DNA of 64,000 nt from Indibacter alkaliphilus LW1 (GCF_000295935.2 NZ_ALWO02000011.1:1-64000), one strand, 5' to 3'. Numbered from the stretch's first letter, positions 52,034 through 61,770 are shown. Notes: generated by a model not told the origin, from the sequence alone. A program made the numbers and translations.

Positions 52034-53440
52034 TTATAAAATATATTGAGAAAGGTCTCGGTTTTTGACTAAAGTACTTAGTCTTTCCTGAACCATTTCT
52101 TTAGTAATCATGATTTTTGAATTAGCCTCTATTGTATCCGGTACATCAAACAGGAAATCATTGAGCAAATGACTGACTACTGTATGTAATCTTCTGGCTC
52201 CTATATTTTCAACTTCCTCATTGATTTTAAAGGCAAGGTTTGCAATTTCTCTTATAGACTCCTCATTGAATTCAAGATAAACCTGCTCCGCTTCAAAAAG
52301 CGCCTGATATTGTTTGGTCAGGGCATTTTTGGGTTCTTTCAGAATTCTATAAAAATCATCCTCAGTAAGACTGCTCAATTCTACGCGAATAGGAAATCTT
52401 CCCTGTAGCTCAGGGATCAAATCAGAAGGCTTACTGACGTGGAATGCTCCTGCTGCTATGAACAGAACATGGTCAGTATTAATAATACCGTATTTGGTAT
52501 TTACGGCGCTTCCTTCCACAATAGGCAATAAGTCCCTTTGAACTCCTTCCCTACTCACATCAGGGCCACCTCCACCTTTTCCGCTTTTGGAAGCGATTTT
52601 ATCTACTTCATCTATAAAAATAATCCCATTATTTTCCGCCAACTTCAAGGCCTCTTCTTTTACCTCATCGAAATCGATTAATTTGGAAGTTTCTTCCTCC
52701 ATCAATACTTTTCTCGCCTCAGCAATGGTCAGTTTTCTTTTTTTGGTCTTTTTGGGCATCATACCGGAAATCATGTCCTGAATACCGGCCATGGCCGCAT
52801 CGTCCATCATCCCGTTTCCTATCATGCCCACACCTACCGGAGGACTTTGCTTTACATTGATCTCTATTTTTCTATCTTCAAGCTCTCCGTTCTTGAGTTT
52901 TTCTCTAAAACGCTCCCTGGTTCTTTCATTCAGCTCATCTTCAGAAGCATCATCCGGGTTGAAGTCCCCTGAGCTTTGTCCAGGGCTTGTCCTCAAAAAC
53001 CCAGGTGATTTGACTGGTGGGATTAAAATATCAAGAATCGCCTCTTCCACTGCCTCAGCGGCTTTTTCCTTTACTTGCTCATTTTTTTGCTCTCGAACCA
53101 AATGAACTGCCTGCTCTACCAAATCTCTCACCATACTTTCCACATCTCTTCCTACATAGCCAACCTCGGTAAATTTGGACGCCTCCACTTTTGTAAATGG
53201 CGCATTGGCGATTTTTGCCAATCTTCTGGCAATTTCAGTTTTCCCCACACCTGTGGATCCAATCATCAGAATGTTATTTGGCACAATATCCTTTTGGATA
53301 TCAGTTTTCACATTCATCCTTCTGATCCGATTTCTGAGCGCTATGGCTACATTTCTTTTGGCATCATTCTGCCCAATGATGTATTTATCCAATTCGGCTA
53401 CAATTTGCCTTGGTGTTAAATGATTGATGTCGTTTCTCAT
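52034..53440 (-). CDS. hslU: HslU, AAA+ ATPase subunit of HslUV protease
   Basis: 468 residues from the ATG at 53440 (MRNDINHLTPRQIVAELDKY). The open frame continues 76 codons upstream, but that part runs through the end of porQ and lacks family similarity, so it is excluded. Walker A MIGSTGVGKTEIARRLA, the pore-loop TEVGYVGRDVES, Walker B GIIFIDEVDKIA and the C-terminal GARRLHTVVSHLL are all HslU/ClpX-class features; a 110-residue insertion (I domain; about 140-250) is present. It unfolds substrates for the HslV peptidase, but no hslV lies next to it. Third gene of lon-porQ-hslU. Confidence 0.96.
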   Translation of the reverse strand: MRNDINHLTPRQIVAELDKYIIGQNDAKRNVAIALRNRIRRMNVKTDIQKDIVPNNILMIGSTGVGKTEIARRLAKIANAPFTKVEASKFTEVGYVGRDVESMVRDLVEQAVHLVREQKNEQVKEKAAEAVEEAILDILIPPVKSPGFLRTSPGQSSGDFNPDDASEDELNERTRERFREKLKNGELEDRKIEINVKQSPPVGVGMIGNGMMDDAAMAGIQDMISGMMPKKTKKRKLTIAEARKVLMEEETSKLIDFDEVKEEALKLAENNGIIFIDEVDKIASKSGKGGGGPDVSREGVQRDLLPIVEGSAVNTKYGIINTDHVLFIAAGAFHVSKPSDLIPELQGRFPIRVELSSLTEDDFYRILKEPKNALTKQYQALFEAEQVYLEFNEESIREIANLAFKINEEVENIGARRLHTVVSHLLNDFLFDVPDTIEANSKIMITKEMVQERLSTLVKNRDLSQYIL

Positions 53441-53456
53441 AAATTTAGTATAACGA

Positions 53457-54497
53457 TTAAAACGTTCTCCACTCGTTGATTCCTGTGGTAATTCCAAACA
53501 CATTGGAACCTCCCGGTATATTGTAAAACATCCTTGCGTAGGATAGTTCGAATTTTCTAACTTTAAATGCAAAGCCCCCTGAAAAGCCTCCAAATCCAGC
53601 ACCTGAAGCAGTTTCAAATTCCTTTCTGATGAGATGATTATAGCCCAACCTAAGCGACAAACTCTCATGAGGTAGTACCTCTACACCAACAACTACTCTA
53701 CGAAAAATTCTATCCATAGAGCTGAGTTCCAAAGCTGACCTTGCAGGGTTGGGAATAAAGAAATCCACTTCTCTTTGCTGTAGATTTCTCAAACTCATAT
53801 GAAATCGCATTGGCGCGTATTCAGGTTTGAAGCTCCCTCCTAATCTTAAATCAGACGGCAATTGCAGTCTCTGACCTTCCATATAGGACCTCAAGCCAAA
53901 ACCTATGTTACGGGCATTTATACCCAGCACTAAATCCATCTCGGGATGATGATAATTAACTCCAAAATCAAAAATCAGAGCATAAGCCTGATAGGCTTCC
54001 AATACTGAACCTAATAGTTTGGCATTAGCCCCGTAGCGAAAGACCTCTGTTCCTTGGCTATAACCCAAAACCAAAGCAAATTCATTGGCCCCGAACTCTC
54101 CGGTCGGCATTCCTATAGCGTCAAAACCATCGAAACGACCATAATCCATATATTGAAGGCCAATACCCCAAACCCCTCTGGATTTTCCCGAAAATGAATA
54201 GGCAACTGAAGCTGCATGTATTCCGCCTGGGAAATTCAAGTAATGAAATGCTGGTCTATCGGTTGAAGAAGTGTCAAGTAAGGCCGGACTGGAAAGGAAC
54301 ATCAGGGGGTCGTTTCCCCCTGTTATATTAACCCCTCCCAGAGATGCTAGTTTTGTCTGGGTAGGGTTATCTATGAAATTGAATGCTGAAAATGAAGCCT
54401 GTGCGAATAACGAACCATTAATGACCATGACTACCCCCAAACTTACAGTTAGAGAAAAACATAGACTAAAGGTTCTAAATCCGGCAGTTCCCTTCAA
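53457..54497 (-). CDS. porQ: PorQ, type IX secretion outer-membrane protein
   Basis: 346 residues. The signal peptide (LGVVMVINGSLFAQ, about residue 32) is followed by a PorV/UPF0164-type barrel: FIDNPTQTKLASLGGVNITGGNDP, FPGGIHAASVAYSF, GLQYMDYGRFDGFDAIG, NYHHPEMDLVLGINARNIG and a final GITTGINEW. PorQ and PorV are outer-membrane parts of T9SS; PorV shuttles cargo to the attachment complex and PorQ is linked to lipoprotein/CTD processing. It lies 11 bases after lon and 16 before hslU, so secretion is linked in one transcript with two cytosolic proteases. Confidence 0.88.
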   Translation of the reverse strand: MKGTAGFRTFSLCFSLTVSLGVVMVINGSLFAQASFSAFNFIDNPTQTKLASLGGVNITGGNDPLMFLSSPALLDTSSTDRPAFHYLNFPGGIHAASVAYSFSGKSRGVWGIGLQYMDYGRFDGFDAIGMPTGEFGANEFALVLGYSQGTEVFRYGANAKLLGSVLEAYQAYALIFDFGVNYHHPEMDLVLGINARNIGFGLRSYMEGQRLQLPSDLRLGGSFKPEYAPMRFHMSLRNLQQREVDFFIPNPARSALELSSMDRIFRRVVVGVEVLPHESLSLRLGYNHLIRKEFETASGAGFGGFSGGFAFKVRKFELSYARMFYNIPGGSNVFGITTGINEWRTF

Positions 54498-54508
54498 TTG
54501 ATTCGGGA

Positions 54509-56998
54509 TTAATTCATATTGGTTTGTATCTGCTCACTCTTTGGAAAAGAAAAAAGCATAGGTTTGTCAACTTTGGTCTTAAGCAGTGCAAAGTCCAAAA
54601 CCTCTTCTACTTTATCCACAAAGTGGAAATTGACTCCTTTCAGGTATTCTTCGTCTATTTCCTCAATATCCCGTTTATTTTTTTCGCAGAGTATGATCTC
54701 TTTCAGACCGGCACGTTTGGCTGCCAGGATTTTCTCTTTGATGCCACCTACAGGCATTACCTTGCCTCTAAGGGTGATTTCTCCGGTCATCGCCACTTTA
54801 GCTTTTACTTTTCTTTGAGTAAATAAGGATGCCATAGCTGTCAACATGGTGATACCCGCTGAAGGACCGTCTTTAGGCACTGCTCCTGCTGGCACGTGAA
54901 CGTGCAGATCATAATGATCAAATATCCTATAATCAATCTCCAGCTCATCGGCTTTTGATTTCAGATACGAAAGTGCGGTCATCGCTGATTCCTTCATCAC
55001 ATCTCCCAGCTGTCCTGATAGTGTTAATTTACCTTTACCTCTACTCAAAGACGTTTCAATAAATAGGATTTCACCACCTACAGAGGTCCAGGCAAGTCCT
55101 GTCACTACTCCAGCTACACTATTGTCCTGGTAGATTTCTTTATCGAAGATTTCTCCTCCGAGGATTTTTCTTACAGTCTGGGCAGTGATTTTTTTACTGT
55201 ACTCTTCTTCCATGGCAATGGATTTGGCCACATTCCTGATCACTTTCCCGATTGCTCTTTCCAAACTTCTTACACCAGACTCTCTTGTATAGTGTTCGAT
55301 AATTTTGACCAAAGCAGCTCTGTCAAAGCTGACGTCTTTAGCCTTAAGTCCATGCTCTTTTCTTTGCTTAGGTACAAGATGCTTTTTGGCTATCTCTAAC
55401 TTTTCCTCCATGGTATAGCCAGTAACCTCTATGATTTCCATCCTGTCTCTCAAGGCTGGTTGTATGGAGTCCAGTGAATTGGCGGTTGCGATGAATAGCA
55501 CTTTTGAAAGGTCATATTCTACCTCCAGGTAATTGTCCACAAAGGTGCTGTTTTGCTCAGGATCAAGCACTTCCAAAAATGCAGATGAAGGATCGCCTCT
55601 GAAATCAGAACTCAATTTATCAATTTCATCCAACACATAAACGGGGTTGGAAGTCTTGATTTTTTTCATATTCTGAATGATCTTACCTGGCATCGCCCCA
55701 ACATACGTTTTCCTATGCCCACGGATTTCTGCCTCATCATGCACGCCTCCCAGAGACATCCTGACATATTTTCTTCCCAATGCCTTTGCTATAGACTTAC
55801 CTAGAGAAGTCTTACCTACTCCAGGAGGGCCATATAGGCAAAGTATAGGACCTTTCAGATCATTCTTAAGTTTGAGGACCGCTAGATATTCTATAATCCT
55901 TTCCTTTACTTTCTCAAGACCGTGATGGTCTTTGTCCAAAATAGTTTTGGCTCTTTTGAGGTCAAAATTATCAACAGTCAGTTCGTTCCAAGGCAATTCC
56001 ACTAAAGTTTCAGCATAATTGAGAGCAATTGGATATTCCGCAGCCGAAGGGTTGATTCTTAGGATTTTATCCAACTCCTTGTTAAAATGCTTTGCCACTT
56101 CGGCAGGCCACTTCTTCTTCATCCCTTTGGCACGCAGTTCTTCAACTTCTTTTTCCGGACCTTCTTCACCCAATTCAGTCTGAAGGACTTTCATCTGCTG
56201 CCGGAGAAAGTAATCTCTTTGTTGCTGATCAATATCGGTATGTACCTTCTTCTGAATTTCAGACTTAAGTTCCAACATTTGGATATCTTTCATCATAAAC
56301 TCCAGAAGCAAAGTTGCCCTTTCTATTCCATCATTGATTTCCAAAAGCTTCTGCTTAGCTTCCACAGGCGCATTGATATTGGAGGAAAGGAAATGCGTCA
56401 GGAAGGGAGTGCTGTCTATGTTGTCCAGCGCAACTTGTGCCTCCCTTGGAATTTCGGGATTCAAATGTAAAATCTTAGCAGCGGCATCTTTCAAGGACTC
56501 CTCTAGAGCCTTTATTTTCCTGTTATTTTTAGGGAAAGTTTCTTCCAAATACTCTACTTTAGCCACGAAGTAGGGATCTTCACTGATGGGATCAGTGATC
56601 TGAAACCTCTTTTTACCTTGAATAATGATAGTGGTATTTCCATCCGGCAAGACAATCATTTTGATGATTTTTGCCACAGTACCTACATGATAAATATCTT
56701 CCCAAGAAGGATCATCATTTTGAGGATTGACCTGGGCACAGACCCCGATCATCTTATCACCCTTTTGGGCTTTTTTGACCAATCGAATAGAACGCTGACG
56801 ACCTACAGTAATAGGTATCACCACACCAGGAAACAATACTGTATTACGGACTGATAAAATCGGTATCTCATCGGAAAAAACTTCCTTTTGACCTGAATTT
56901 TCCTCCTCATCATCTGTAATGAGCTGAATCAGATCTCCCTCTCCTGCAAACTCCCCTACCATAAGCGATTGATATAAGTTATTTTCAAATTTGTTCAT
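54509..56998 (-). CDS. lon: Lon, ATP-dependent serine protease
   Basis: 829 residues from the ATG at 56998; an in-frame ATG 33 codons upstream is not chosen because the family starts near MNKFENNLYQSLM. Order: N-terminal LON substrate-binding domain (about 40-240), AAA+ with Walker A YGPPGVGKTSLGKSIAKALG and Walker B VYVLDEIDKLS, and the peptidase domain with catalytic Ser in KDGPSAGITMLTAM and Lys in GGIKEKILAAKRAG. It degrades misfolded and regulatory proteins in the cytosol. It begins a lon-porQ-hslU unit. Confidence 0.97.
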   Translation of the reverse strand: MNKFENNLYQSLMVGEFAGEGDLIQLITDDEEENSGQKEVFSDEIPILSVRNTVLFPGVVIPITVGRQRSIRLVKKAQKGDKMIGVCAQVNPQNDDPSWEDIYHVGTVAKIIKMIVLPDGNTTIIIQGKKRFQITDPISEDPYFVAKVEYLEETFPKNNRKIKALEESLKDAAAKILHLNPEIPREAQVALDNIDSTPFLTHFLSSNINAPVEAKQKLLEINDGIERATLLLEFMMKDIQMLELKSEIQKKVHTDIDQQQRDYFLRQQMKVLQTELGEEGPEKEVEELRAKGMKKKWPAEVAKHFNKELDKILRINPSAAEYPIALNYAETLVELPWNELTVDNFDLKRAKTILDKDHHGLEKVKERIIEYLAVLKLKNDLKGPILCLYGPPGVGKTSLGKSIAKALGRKYVRMSLGGVHDEAEIRGHRKTYVGAMPGKIIQNMKKIKTSNPVYVLDEIDKLSSDFRGDPSSAFLEVLDPEQNSTFVDNYLEVEYDLSKVLFIATANSLDSIQPALRDRMEIIEVTGYTMEEKLEIAKKHLVPKQRKEHGLKAKDVSFDRAALVKIIEHYTRESGVRSLERAIGKVIRNVAKSIAMEEEYSKKITAQTVRKILGGEIFDKEIYQDNSVAGVVTGLAWTSVGGEILFIETSLSRGKGKLTLSGQLGDVMKESAMTALSYLKSKADELEIDYRIFDHYDLHVHVPAGAVPKDGPSAGITMLTAMASLFTQRKVKAKVAMTGEITLRGKVMPVGGIKEKILAAKRAGLKEIILCEKNKRDIEEIDEEYLKGVNFHFVDKVEEVLDFALLKTKVDKPMLFSFPKSEQIQTNMN

Positions 56999-57206
56999 AA
57001 AGGACAATATGACAGTATAGCTGTCACAATTTGTGTAAAATAAAGAAGAACCCTCAAAATACGAAGGTTCTCCCATTAAATTCAATGTATATGCCATAAA
57101 CTGAAAACTTACAAAATGGCAGGGAAATGATTTATAAACAAGATTAACATTTCACAGGAAAAGATTATGTGAAAACAACAAGCCACACCTTGATGGTCCA
57201 AGGACT

Positions 57207-57542
57207 TTAAAAGAACTCAGGATCAAACTCCGAAATAGAATAGTCTCCGTTATAAATATACATCCGCCCCCCGATTCCTACAGACTGCAAAGGATGGAAT
57301 TCCCGGTTGAGTGTATATCCATTTACAAAATCATGTAAGATTGATTGGAAATTATTCAAGTTTATACTTCTCAGTCCATCATGGTAAATGGCAAAGACCG
57401 TATCTCCAATCATAAAGACTTCGTTTGAGGTTACAGTATTCGAAAAATCAAGATCTCTCAGCTTTCTCCATTTCTGGCTTTTTTCATCAAATTCAAATAG
57501 AGCGGTAGGGGATCCGAAATCTACCGCCTTTCCGAGCTTCAT
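57207..57542 (-). CDS. Short protein with beta-propeller-like sequence, possibly a gene fragment
   Basis: 111 residues without signal peptide. It reads like two propeller blades: ALFEFDEKSQKWRKLRDLDF, VFMIGDTVFAIYHDGLRSI and MYIYNGDYSISEFDPEFF, close to Kelch or PQQ-like repeats but too short for a full propeller. No promoter match is visible before the ATG, and an upstream terminator isolates it from rseP. It may be the remaining C-terminal part of a larger exported propeller protein or a small independent protein. Confidence 0.5.
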   Translation of the reverse strand: MKLGKAVDFGSPTALFEFDEKSQKWRKLRDLDFSNTVTSNEVFMIGDTVFAIYHDGLRSINLNNFQSILHDFVNGYTLNREFHPLQSVGIGGRMYIYNGDYSISEFDPEFF

Positions 57543-57581
57543 TACTAGGAAAGTAAAACAATGGTAACGGAAAAATTAAAT

Positions 57582-57620
57582 AAAAAAAATATGGGTAAAG
57601 CCACTACAGCCTACCCATAT
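57582..57620 (-). terminator. Terminator after rseP
   Basis: Minus strand stem ATATGGGTA / TACCCATAT (57620-57612 with 57597-57589), 14-base loop, then a run of T (57588-57582). It ends the dxr-rseP unit and separates it from the short gene that follows. Confidence 0.7.
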
Positions 57621-57654
57621 ATAACTTACTGAAATACAGTCACTAAATTTTCAT

Positions 57655-58968
57655 TCAACCCGTAAAAATTTTCAAAATATCATTACCAATGGCAAATACC
57701 ATCAGTGCCAGCAACAGTACCATTCCGACTTTTTGGGCATTTTCCAGAAAACGATCCGAAGGTGCCTGACCGGATATCATTTCATAAAGCAGGAATATAA
57801 CATGACCTCCATCCAACGCCGGAATCGGCAGTAGGTTCATAAACGCCAAAATCATGGAAATCAGACCCGTGATACTCCAAAACTTCACCCAATCCCATCT
57901 ACTGCCATAAATTTTTGCCATACCGATTGGACCGCTGACATTTTTGGCAGATACTTCTCCAGTAAACATCTTTCCTAGCGCTTTGGCATTGACAATTACA
58001 ACCCCGAAAGCCCTTTCAGTTCCTTTGACAATAGATTCTCCAACAGTAAATCTTTGTGTTACAAACTCTAAGTTTTGATTGACAAAACCAATGGTACCTT
58101 CCTCGGATACCTGAATATTTTTATTCAGCTCTTCCCCATTTCTACTGACCGTAAAAGAAGCCTCCTGACCCTTGAAATCAGCCAAGGTCTTTTGAAGTTC
58201 GTCGATGTAACCTACGCTTTTGCCATTGACCGAAAGGATTTTATCTCCAGACTGCAAGCCTGCTTGCTCTGCAGGGCTTTGAGGTGCCACCTCATAAATA
58301 TTGATGGGATGTCTGATATCAATAAACTGGCTCATGCTCTGTTCATCAGAGAAGGAGTTGATGAATCCTCTTGGAATTTCCAATTGCAAAGTCTCATCTC
58401 CACGCTGCACGGTGTAATAACCCCCACTGCTCAACAACGCTTCTCCTCCACTCAATTCCCCGAGAGATTTATAAGGCTGACCATTAATATCCAAGATCCT
58501 GTCCCCGTCTTGAAAGCCAATCATTTTTCCGATATCATAAGCCACGATTCCATGCTCTACCACCTGATCTCTGGAATAGTAGGTTTCGCCTTTTTGATAG
58601 ACCAATACCACAAAAATCACAATGCCTGTAATGACATTGACAATGATTCCGCCAAGCATAACAATTAAACGCTGCCACGCTGGCTTTGCTCTGAATTCAT
58701 AGGGCTTTGGTTCACTGGAGAGCTGCTCTGTGTCCATAGATTCATCCACCATACCGGAGATTTTCACAAAACCGCCCAAGGGAATAGCTCCTATAGAATA
58801 TTCTGTTTCTCCCCACTTGAAACCGGCAATTTTTGGTGGAAATCCAATTGAAAACTTTTCTACCCTCATGCCAAACATCTTGGCTGTGAGTAAGTGGCCC
58901 AGCTCATGCAAGCCGACCAATATTGATAATCCCAGAAGTAGCTGGGCCACCATGATTAATGTATCCAT
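57655..58968 (-). CDS. rseP: RseP-type site-2 intramembrane metalloprotease
   Basis: 437 residues. The zinc motif HELGH (residues 21-25) sits in the first membrane helix, as in S2P proteases. Two PDZ-like domains (about 130-200 and 205-290; ILDINGQPYKSLGELSG, GDKILSVNGKSVGYIDEL) follow. The C-terminal membrane motif NLLPIPALDGGHVIFLL completes the site (third zinc ligand Asp). It cuts membrane-spanning substrates such as anti-sigma factors or signal peptides after site-1 cleavage. The start overlaps the dxr stop in the sequence TAATG, so the two are translationally coupled; terminator follows. Confidence 0.96.
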   Translation of the reverse strand: MDTLIMVAQLLLGLSILVGLHELGHLLTAKMFGMRVEKFSIGFPPKIAGFKWGETEYSIGAIPLGGFVKISGMVDESMDTEQLSSEPKPYEFRAKPAWQRLIVMLGGIIVNVITGIVIFVVLVYQKGETYYSRDQVVEHGIVAYDIGKMIGFQDGDRILDINGQPYKSLGELSGGEALLSSGGYYTVQRGDETLQLEIPRGFINSFSDEQSMSQFIDIRHPINIYEVAPQSPAEQAGLQSGDKILSVNGKSVGYIDELQKTLADFKGQEASFTVSRNGEELNKNIQVSEEGTIGFVNQNLEFVTQRFTVGESIVKGTERAFGVVIVNAKALGKMFTGEVSAKNVSGPIGMAKIYGSRWDWVKFWSITGLISMILAFMNLLPIPALDGGHVIFLLYEMISGQAPSDRFLENAQKVGMVLLLALMVFAIGNDILKIFTG

Positions 58969-60134
58969 TATACTTTACTCTTTATTAATTGCTGTGTAAT
59001 AATTCTGGACTGTTTGTCTGTCTCTTTGTATTCTTCCAAAGAAGGTTGTTTGATAAAGGTAGCTTTCTCCAAGGTTTCCCCGATCAGATCGGACATTTCC
59101 AAAAAGCCAACTTCATCATTCAAAAATGCTGCCACGGCGACTTCATTGGCGGCATTGAGAATACATGGAGCATTGCCTCCTTTTTCCAGTGCATGATAAG
59201 CTAACTTTAGGTTTCTGAAAGTCTCTGCATCCGGCTGCTCAAAGGTCAGGTTAGGATATCTGGCAAAGTCAAACCTCGGGAAATCAGCTTTTAGTCTTTC
59301 AGGATAGCTCAAAGCAAACTGAATAGGGATACGCATATCCGGTAAGCCAAGTTGTGCTTTGATAGAACCATCTTCAAACTGAACCAAAGAATGTATGATC
59401 GATTGCGGGTGGACTACTACTTCAATCTGATCCTTTTCTACTGCAAAAAGCCATTTTGCCTCTATCACCTCCAGTCCCTTATTCATCAATGAAGCAGAAT
59501 CAATGGTTATCTTGGCACCCATATCCCAATTGGGATGTTTGAGTGCCTGCTCTTTAGTGACATGCTCTAAGAAGGACTTGGATTTACCTCTGAATGGCCC
59601 ACCGGAAGCAGTCAGAATAAGCTTTTCTATAGGGTTATGAAACTCTCCCACCAGACATTGAAAAATGGCTGAATGTTCAGAATCAACGGGGTAAATATTC
59701 ACACCTTTATTCTTGGCCAAAGTTGTGATAAGCTCACCGGCAACTACCAAAGTTTCCTTATTTGCTAGAGCGATCTGTTTTCCCGATTCAATAGCATGAA
59801 TGGTGGGCAAAAGTCCTGAATATCCTACCAAAGCAGTCAAAACAACGTCTATAGTATCCATTTCCACCACTTGTGCCAAAGCATTTTCACCTGCATAGAC
59901 TTTAATATCCAAGGGCAGAAGGGCTTCTTTAACTTTCTCATAAAGCAGCTCGTTTGCAATGACGACACAATTGGGTCTGAATTCAAGCGCTTGCTGAATT
60001 AGTAAATCTGCGTTGTTTTGGGCAGTGAGCACCTCTACTACAAACTTTTCCTGATGTGACCTGATCACTTCCAAGGTTTGAGTTCCGATGCTCCCAGTCG
60101 AGCCTAAGATAGCTACGTGTGTTTTTTCTGACAT
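58968..60134 (-). CDS. dxr: 1-deoxy-D-xylulose 5-phosphate reductoisomerase
   Basis: 388 residues from the ATG at 60134; an ATG 15 codons upstream does not fit the family start (SEKTHVAILGSTGSIGTQTLE). NADPH-binding GSTGSIG; catalytic-site motifs PVDSEHSAIFQCL, LTASGGPFRG, MGAKITIDSASLMNKGLEVIE and the C-terminal NAANEVAVAAFL. It converts DXP to MEP, the committed step of the non-mevalonate isoprenoid pathway. It directly precedes rseP; dxr-rseP pairs are widespread in bacteria. Confidence 0.97.
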   Translation of the reverse strand: MSEKTHVAILGSTGSIGTQTLEVIRSHQEKFVVEVLTAQNNADLLIQQALEFRPNCVVIANELLYEKVKEALLPLDIKVYAGENALAQVVEMDTIDVVLTALVGYSGLLPTIHAIESGKQIALANKETLVVAGELITTLAKNKGVNIYPVDSEHSAIFQCLVGEFHNPIEKLILTASGGPFRGKSKSFLEHVTKEQALKHPNWDMGAKITIDSASLMNKGLEVIEAKWLFAVEKDQIEVVVHPQSIIHSLVQFEDGSIKAQLGLPDMRIPIQFALSYPERLKADFPRFDFARYPNLTFEQPDAETFRNLKLAYHALEKGGNAPCILNAANEVAVAAFLNDEVGFLEMSDLIGETLEKATFIKQPSLEEYKETDKQSRIITQQLIKSKV

Positions 60135-60184
60135 GAAATCAATTTTGAACCAGACACCAAAAAGGCCCGGCATTTTCAATCTGA

Positions 60185-60192
60185 CAAAATTA
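60185..60192 (-). promoter_or_regulatory. Possible -7 element of dxr-rseP
   Basis: Minus strand TAATTTTG matches TAnnTTTG exactly, 50 bases before the dxr ATG. No clear -33 element. Confidence 0.35.
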
Positions 60193-60321
60193 CAAGGTTC
60201 ATGGAGTTTTCCTGCTTATTTTTCCGTCTTTTTGAAATAGGGTAGATTTGGTATATTAATAGATGTTAAAACTAAGCTTTTGGCAAGGTAAAGGAATTAA
60301 CCTCAAACAGAACAAATCGTT

Positions 60322-61770
60322 ATGAATGACATGTTGAAAAACCTAAAATTTATATTGATTGCATTTTGTGCAGGCCTAGCGGGAGCATGGTCGTACCAGC
60401 AGTTTGGCACGCAGGAACAAAAACCTGTACAAGTCTGGCAAGAAGAGGCTGAAGAAAAACCAAGGTATCAGGTAAGCTATGAATCAAGTAGTCCAGCTGT
60501 GGTTAACAATCCGGTTTCCTTCGTTGACGCATCAGAAAAAAGCACTCCATCAGTAGTTTTTATCAAGAATTTTTCAGGGTCTGATCAAAGAAGATATAGC
60601 ATTTTTGATTATTTCTTCGGTACGGGCCCTACCCAAAGAGTCAGTACAGGATCCGGAGTGATTATCAGCAGGGACGGTTATATTATTACAAACAACCATG
60701 TAATTGATCGGGCTGAAACCATAGAAGTGGTTCACCAAAAGAGAACTTACCCGGCAAAACTGATCGGGACTGATAAAAATACGGATATCGCTGTCTTAAA
60801 AATAGAGGCTGAAAATATGCCCGCTATCAAACAAGGCAGTAGCAGGGAATTAAAAATCGGCGAATGGGTGCTTGCAGTAGGTAATCCGTTCAACCTTACC
60901 TCTACCGTGACTGCGGGAATCGTATCTGCAAAGGAAAGACAGATCAACATTCTTGGAGGTGAATTCCCTTTGGAATCCTTTATTCAAACTGACGCCCCGA
61001 TTAATCCCGGTAATTCCGGTGGAGCCCTGGTCAATATGAAAGGGGAATTGGTTGGCATAAATACAGCTATCTTATCAAGAACAGGCTCCTACACAGGATA
61101 TGGATTTGCTGTACCTGTAGACATCGCCATCAAAATTGCCAACGACCTGATCGAATATGGTGAGGTTCAAAAAGCTATCCCTGGACTGGATATAGTAGAA
61201 GTTACCCCAGAACTTGCAGAGGAAATGAGATTGACAGATCTTGATGGGGTGATCGTTACACACGTGATCCGAAATGGAGCTGCCGATAGAGCTGGTTTCC
61301 AAAGAAATGATGTAATTACCAGAATAGAAGGCAGTGCTATTACAGGAAAGGGCAGCTTTGAAGAAGCATTGTCTTACCACTATCCAGGAGATAGAATAAA
61401 AGTGGATTTTGTACGGAACGGAGAAAGAAAGTCGGTCAACCTCACACTTCAAAACCTTGAAGGAGGTACCGGCATTCTAAAAAGAGAATTCTATTCATCC
61501 AATCTTCTCGGTGCAAGACTGGAAGCTGTCAATGCTATCGAAAGAGATAGGTTGGGGATCAATCATGGAATAAAAATCACCGGAATGACCAGAGGCTATT
61601 TAAGAGACCTTGGCTTGAATAATGGGTTTGTCATTACACAAATCAATGGTGATCCTGCTACAAACCCGGAAAGAGCCGGAAAATTCCTGGAAGAATTTAG
61701 TGGAAGACTGAGATTAGAAGGAGTTACTCCAAATGGACAGGCATTTATGCAGTCATATAATATCCGCTAA
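60322..61770 (+). CDS. HtrA/Deg-type periplasmic serine protease
   Basis: 482 residues. An N-terminal hydrophobic segment (about 8-24; FILIAFCAGLAGAW) is a signal or anchor. The trypsin-like domain (about 90-270) carries the triad His in ITNNHVID, Asp in NTDIAVLKI and Ser in NPGNSGGALVNM. Two PDZ domains follow (about 290-370 and 395-480; GLDIVEVTPELAEEM, GAADRAGFQRNDVI). DegP/DegQ-like proteins refold or degrade damaged envelope proteins. It stands alone, divergent from dxr, with an extended N-terminal spacer rich in Glu and Pro (about 30-70). Confidence 0.95.
   Translation: MNDMLKNLKFILIAFCAGLAGAWSYQQFGTQEQKPVQVWQEEAEEKPRYQVSYESSSPAVVNNPVSFVDASEKSTPSVVFIKNFSGSDQRRYSIFDYFFGTGPTQRVSTGSGVIISRDGYIITNNHVIDRAETIEVVHQKRTYPAKLIGTDKNTDIAVLKIEAENMPAIKQGSSRELKIGEWVLAVGNPFNLTSTVTAGIVSAKERQINILGGEFPLESFIQTDAPINPGNSGGALVNMKGELVGINTAILSRTGSYTGYGFAVPVDIAIKIANDLIEYGEVQKAIPGLDIVEVTPELAEEMRLTDLDGVIVTHVIRNGAADRAGFQRNDVITRIEGSAITGKGSFEEALSYHYPGDRIKVDFVRNGERKSVNLTLQNLEGGTGILKREFYSSNLLGARLEAVNAIERDRLGINHGIKITGMTRGYLRDLGLNNGFVITQINGDPATNPERAGKFLEEFSGRLRLEGVTPNGQAFMQSYNIR

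Noticed and set aside
53441-53668. 76-codon N-terminal extension of hslU
   Set aside because: It overlaps the end of porQ in another frame and lacks family similarity; the normal HslU start is the ATG at 53440.
56999-57097. 33-codon extension of Lon
   Set aside because: Bacteroidota Lon proteins begin near MNKFENNL; the extension has no similarity to the family.
60135-60179. 15-codon extension of Dxr
   Set aside because: The nucleotide-binding strand follows directly after the ATG at 60134, as in the family.
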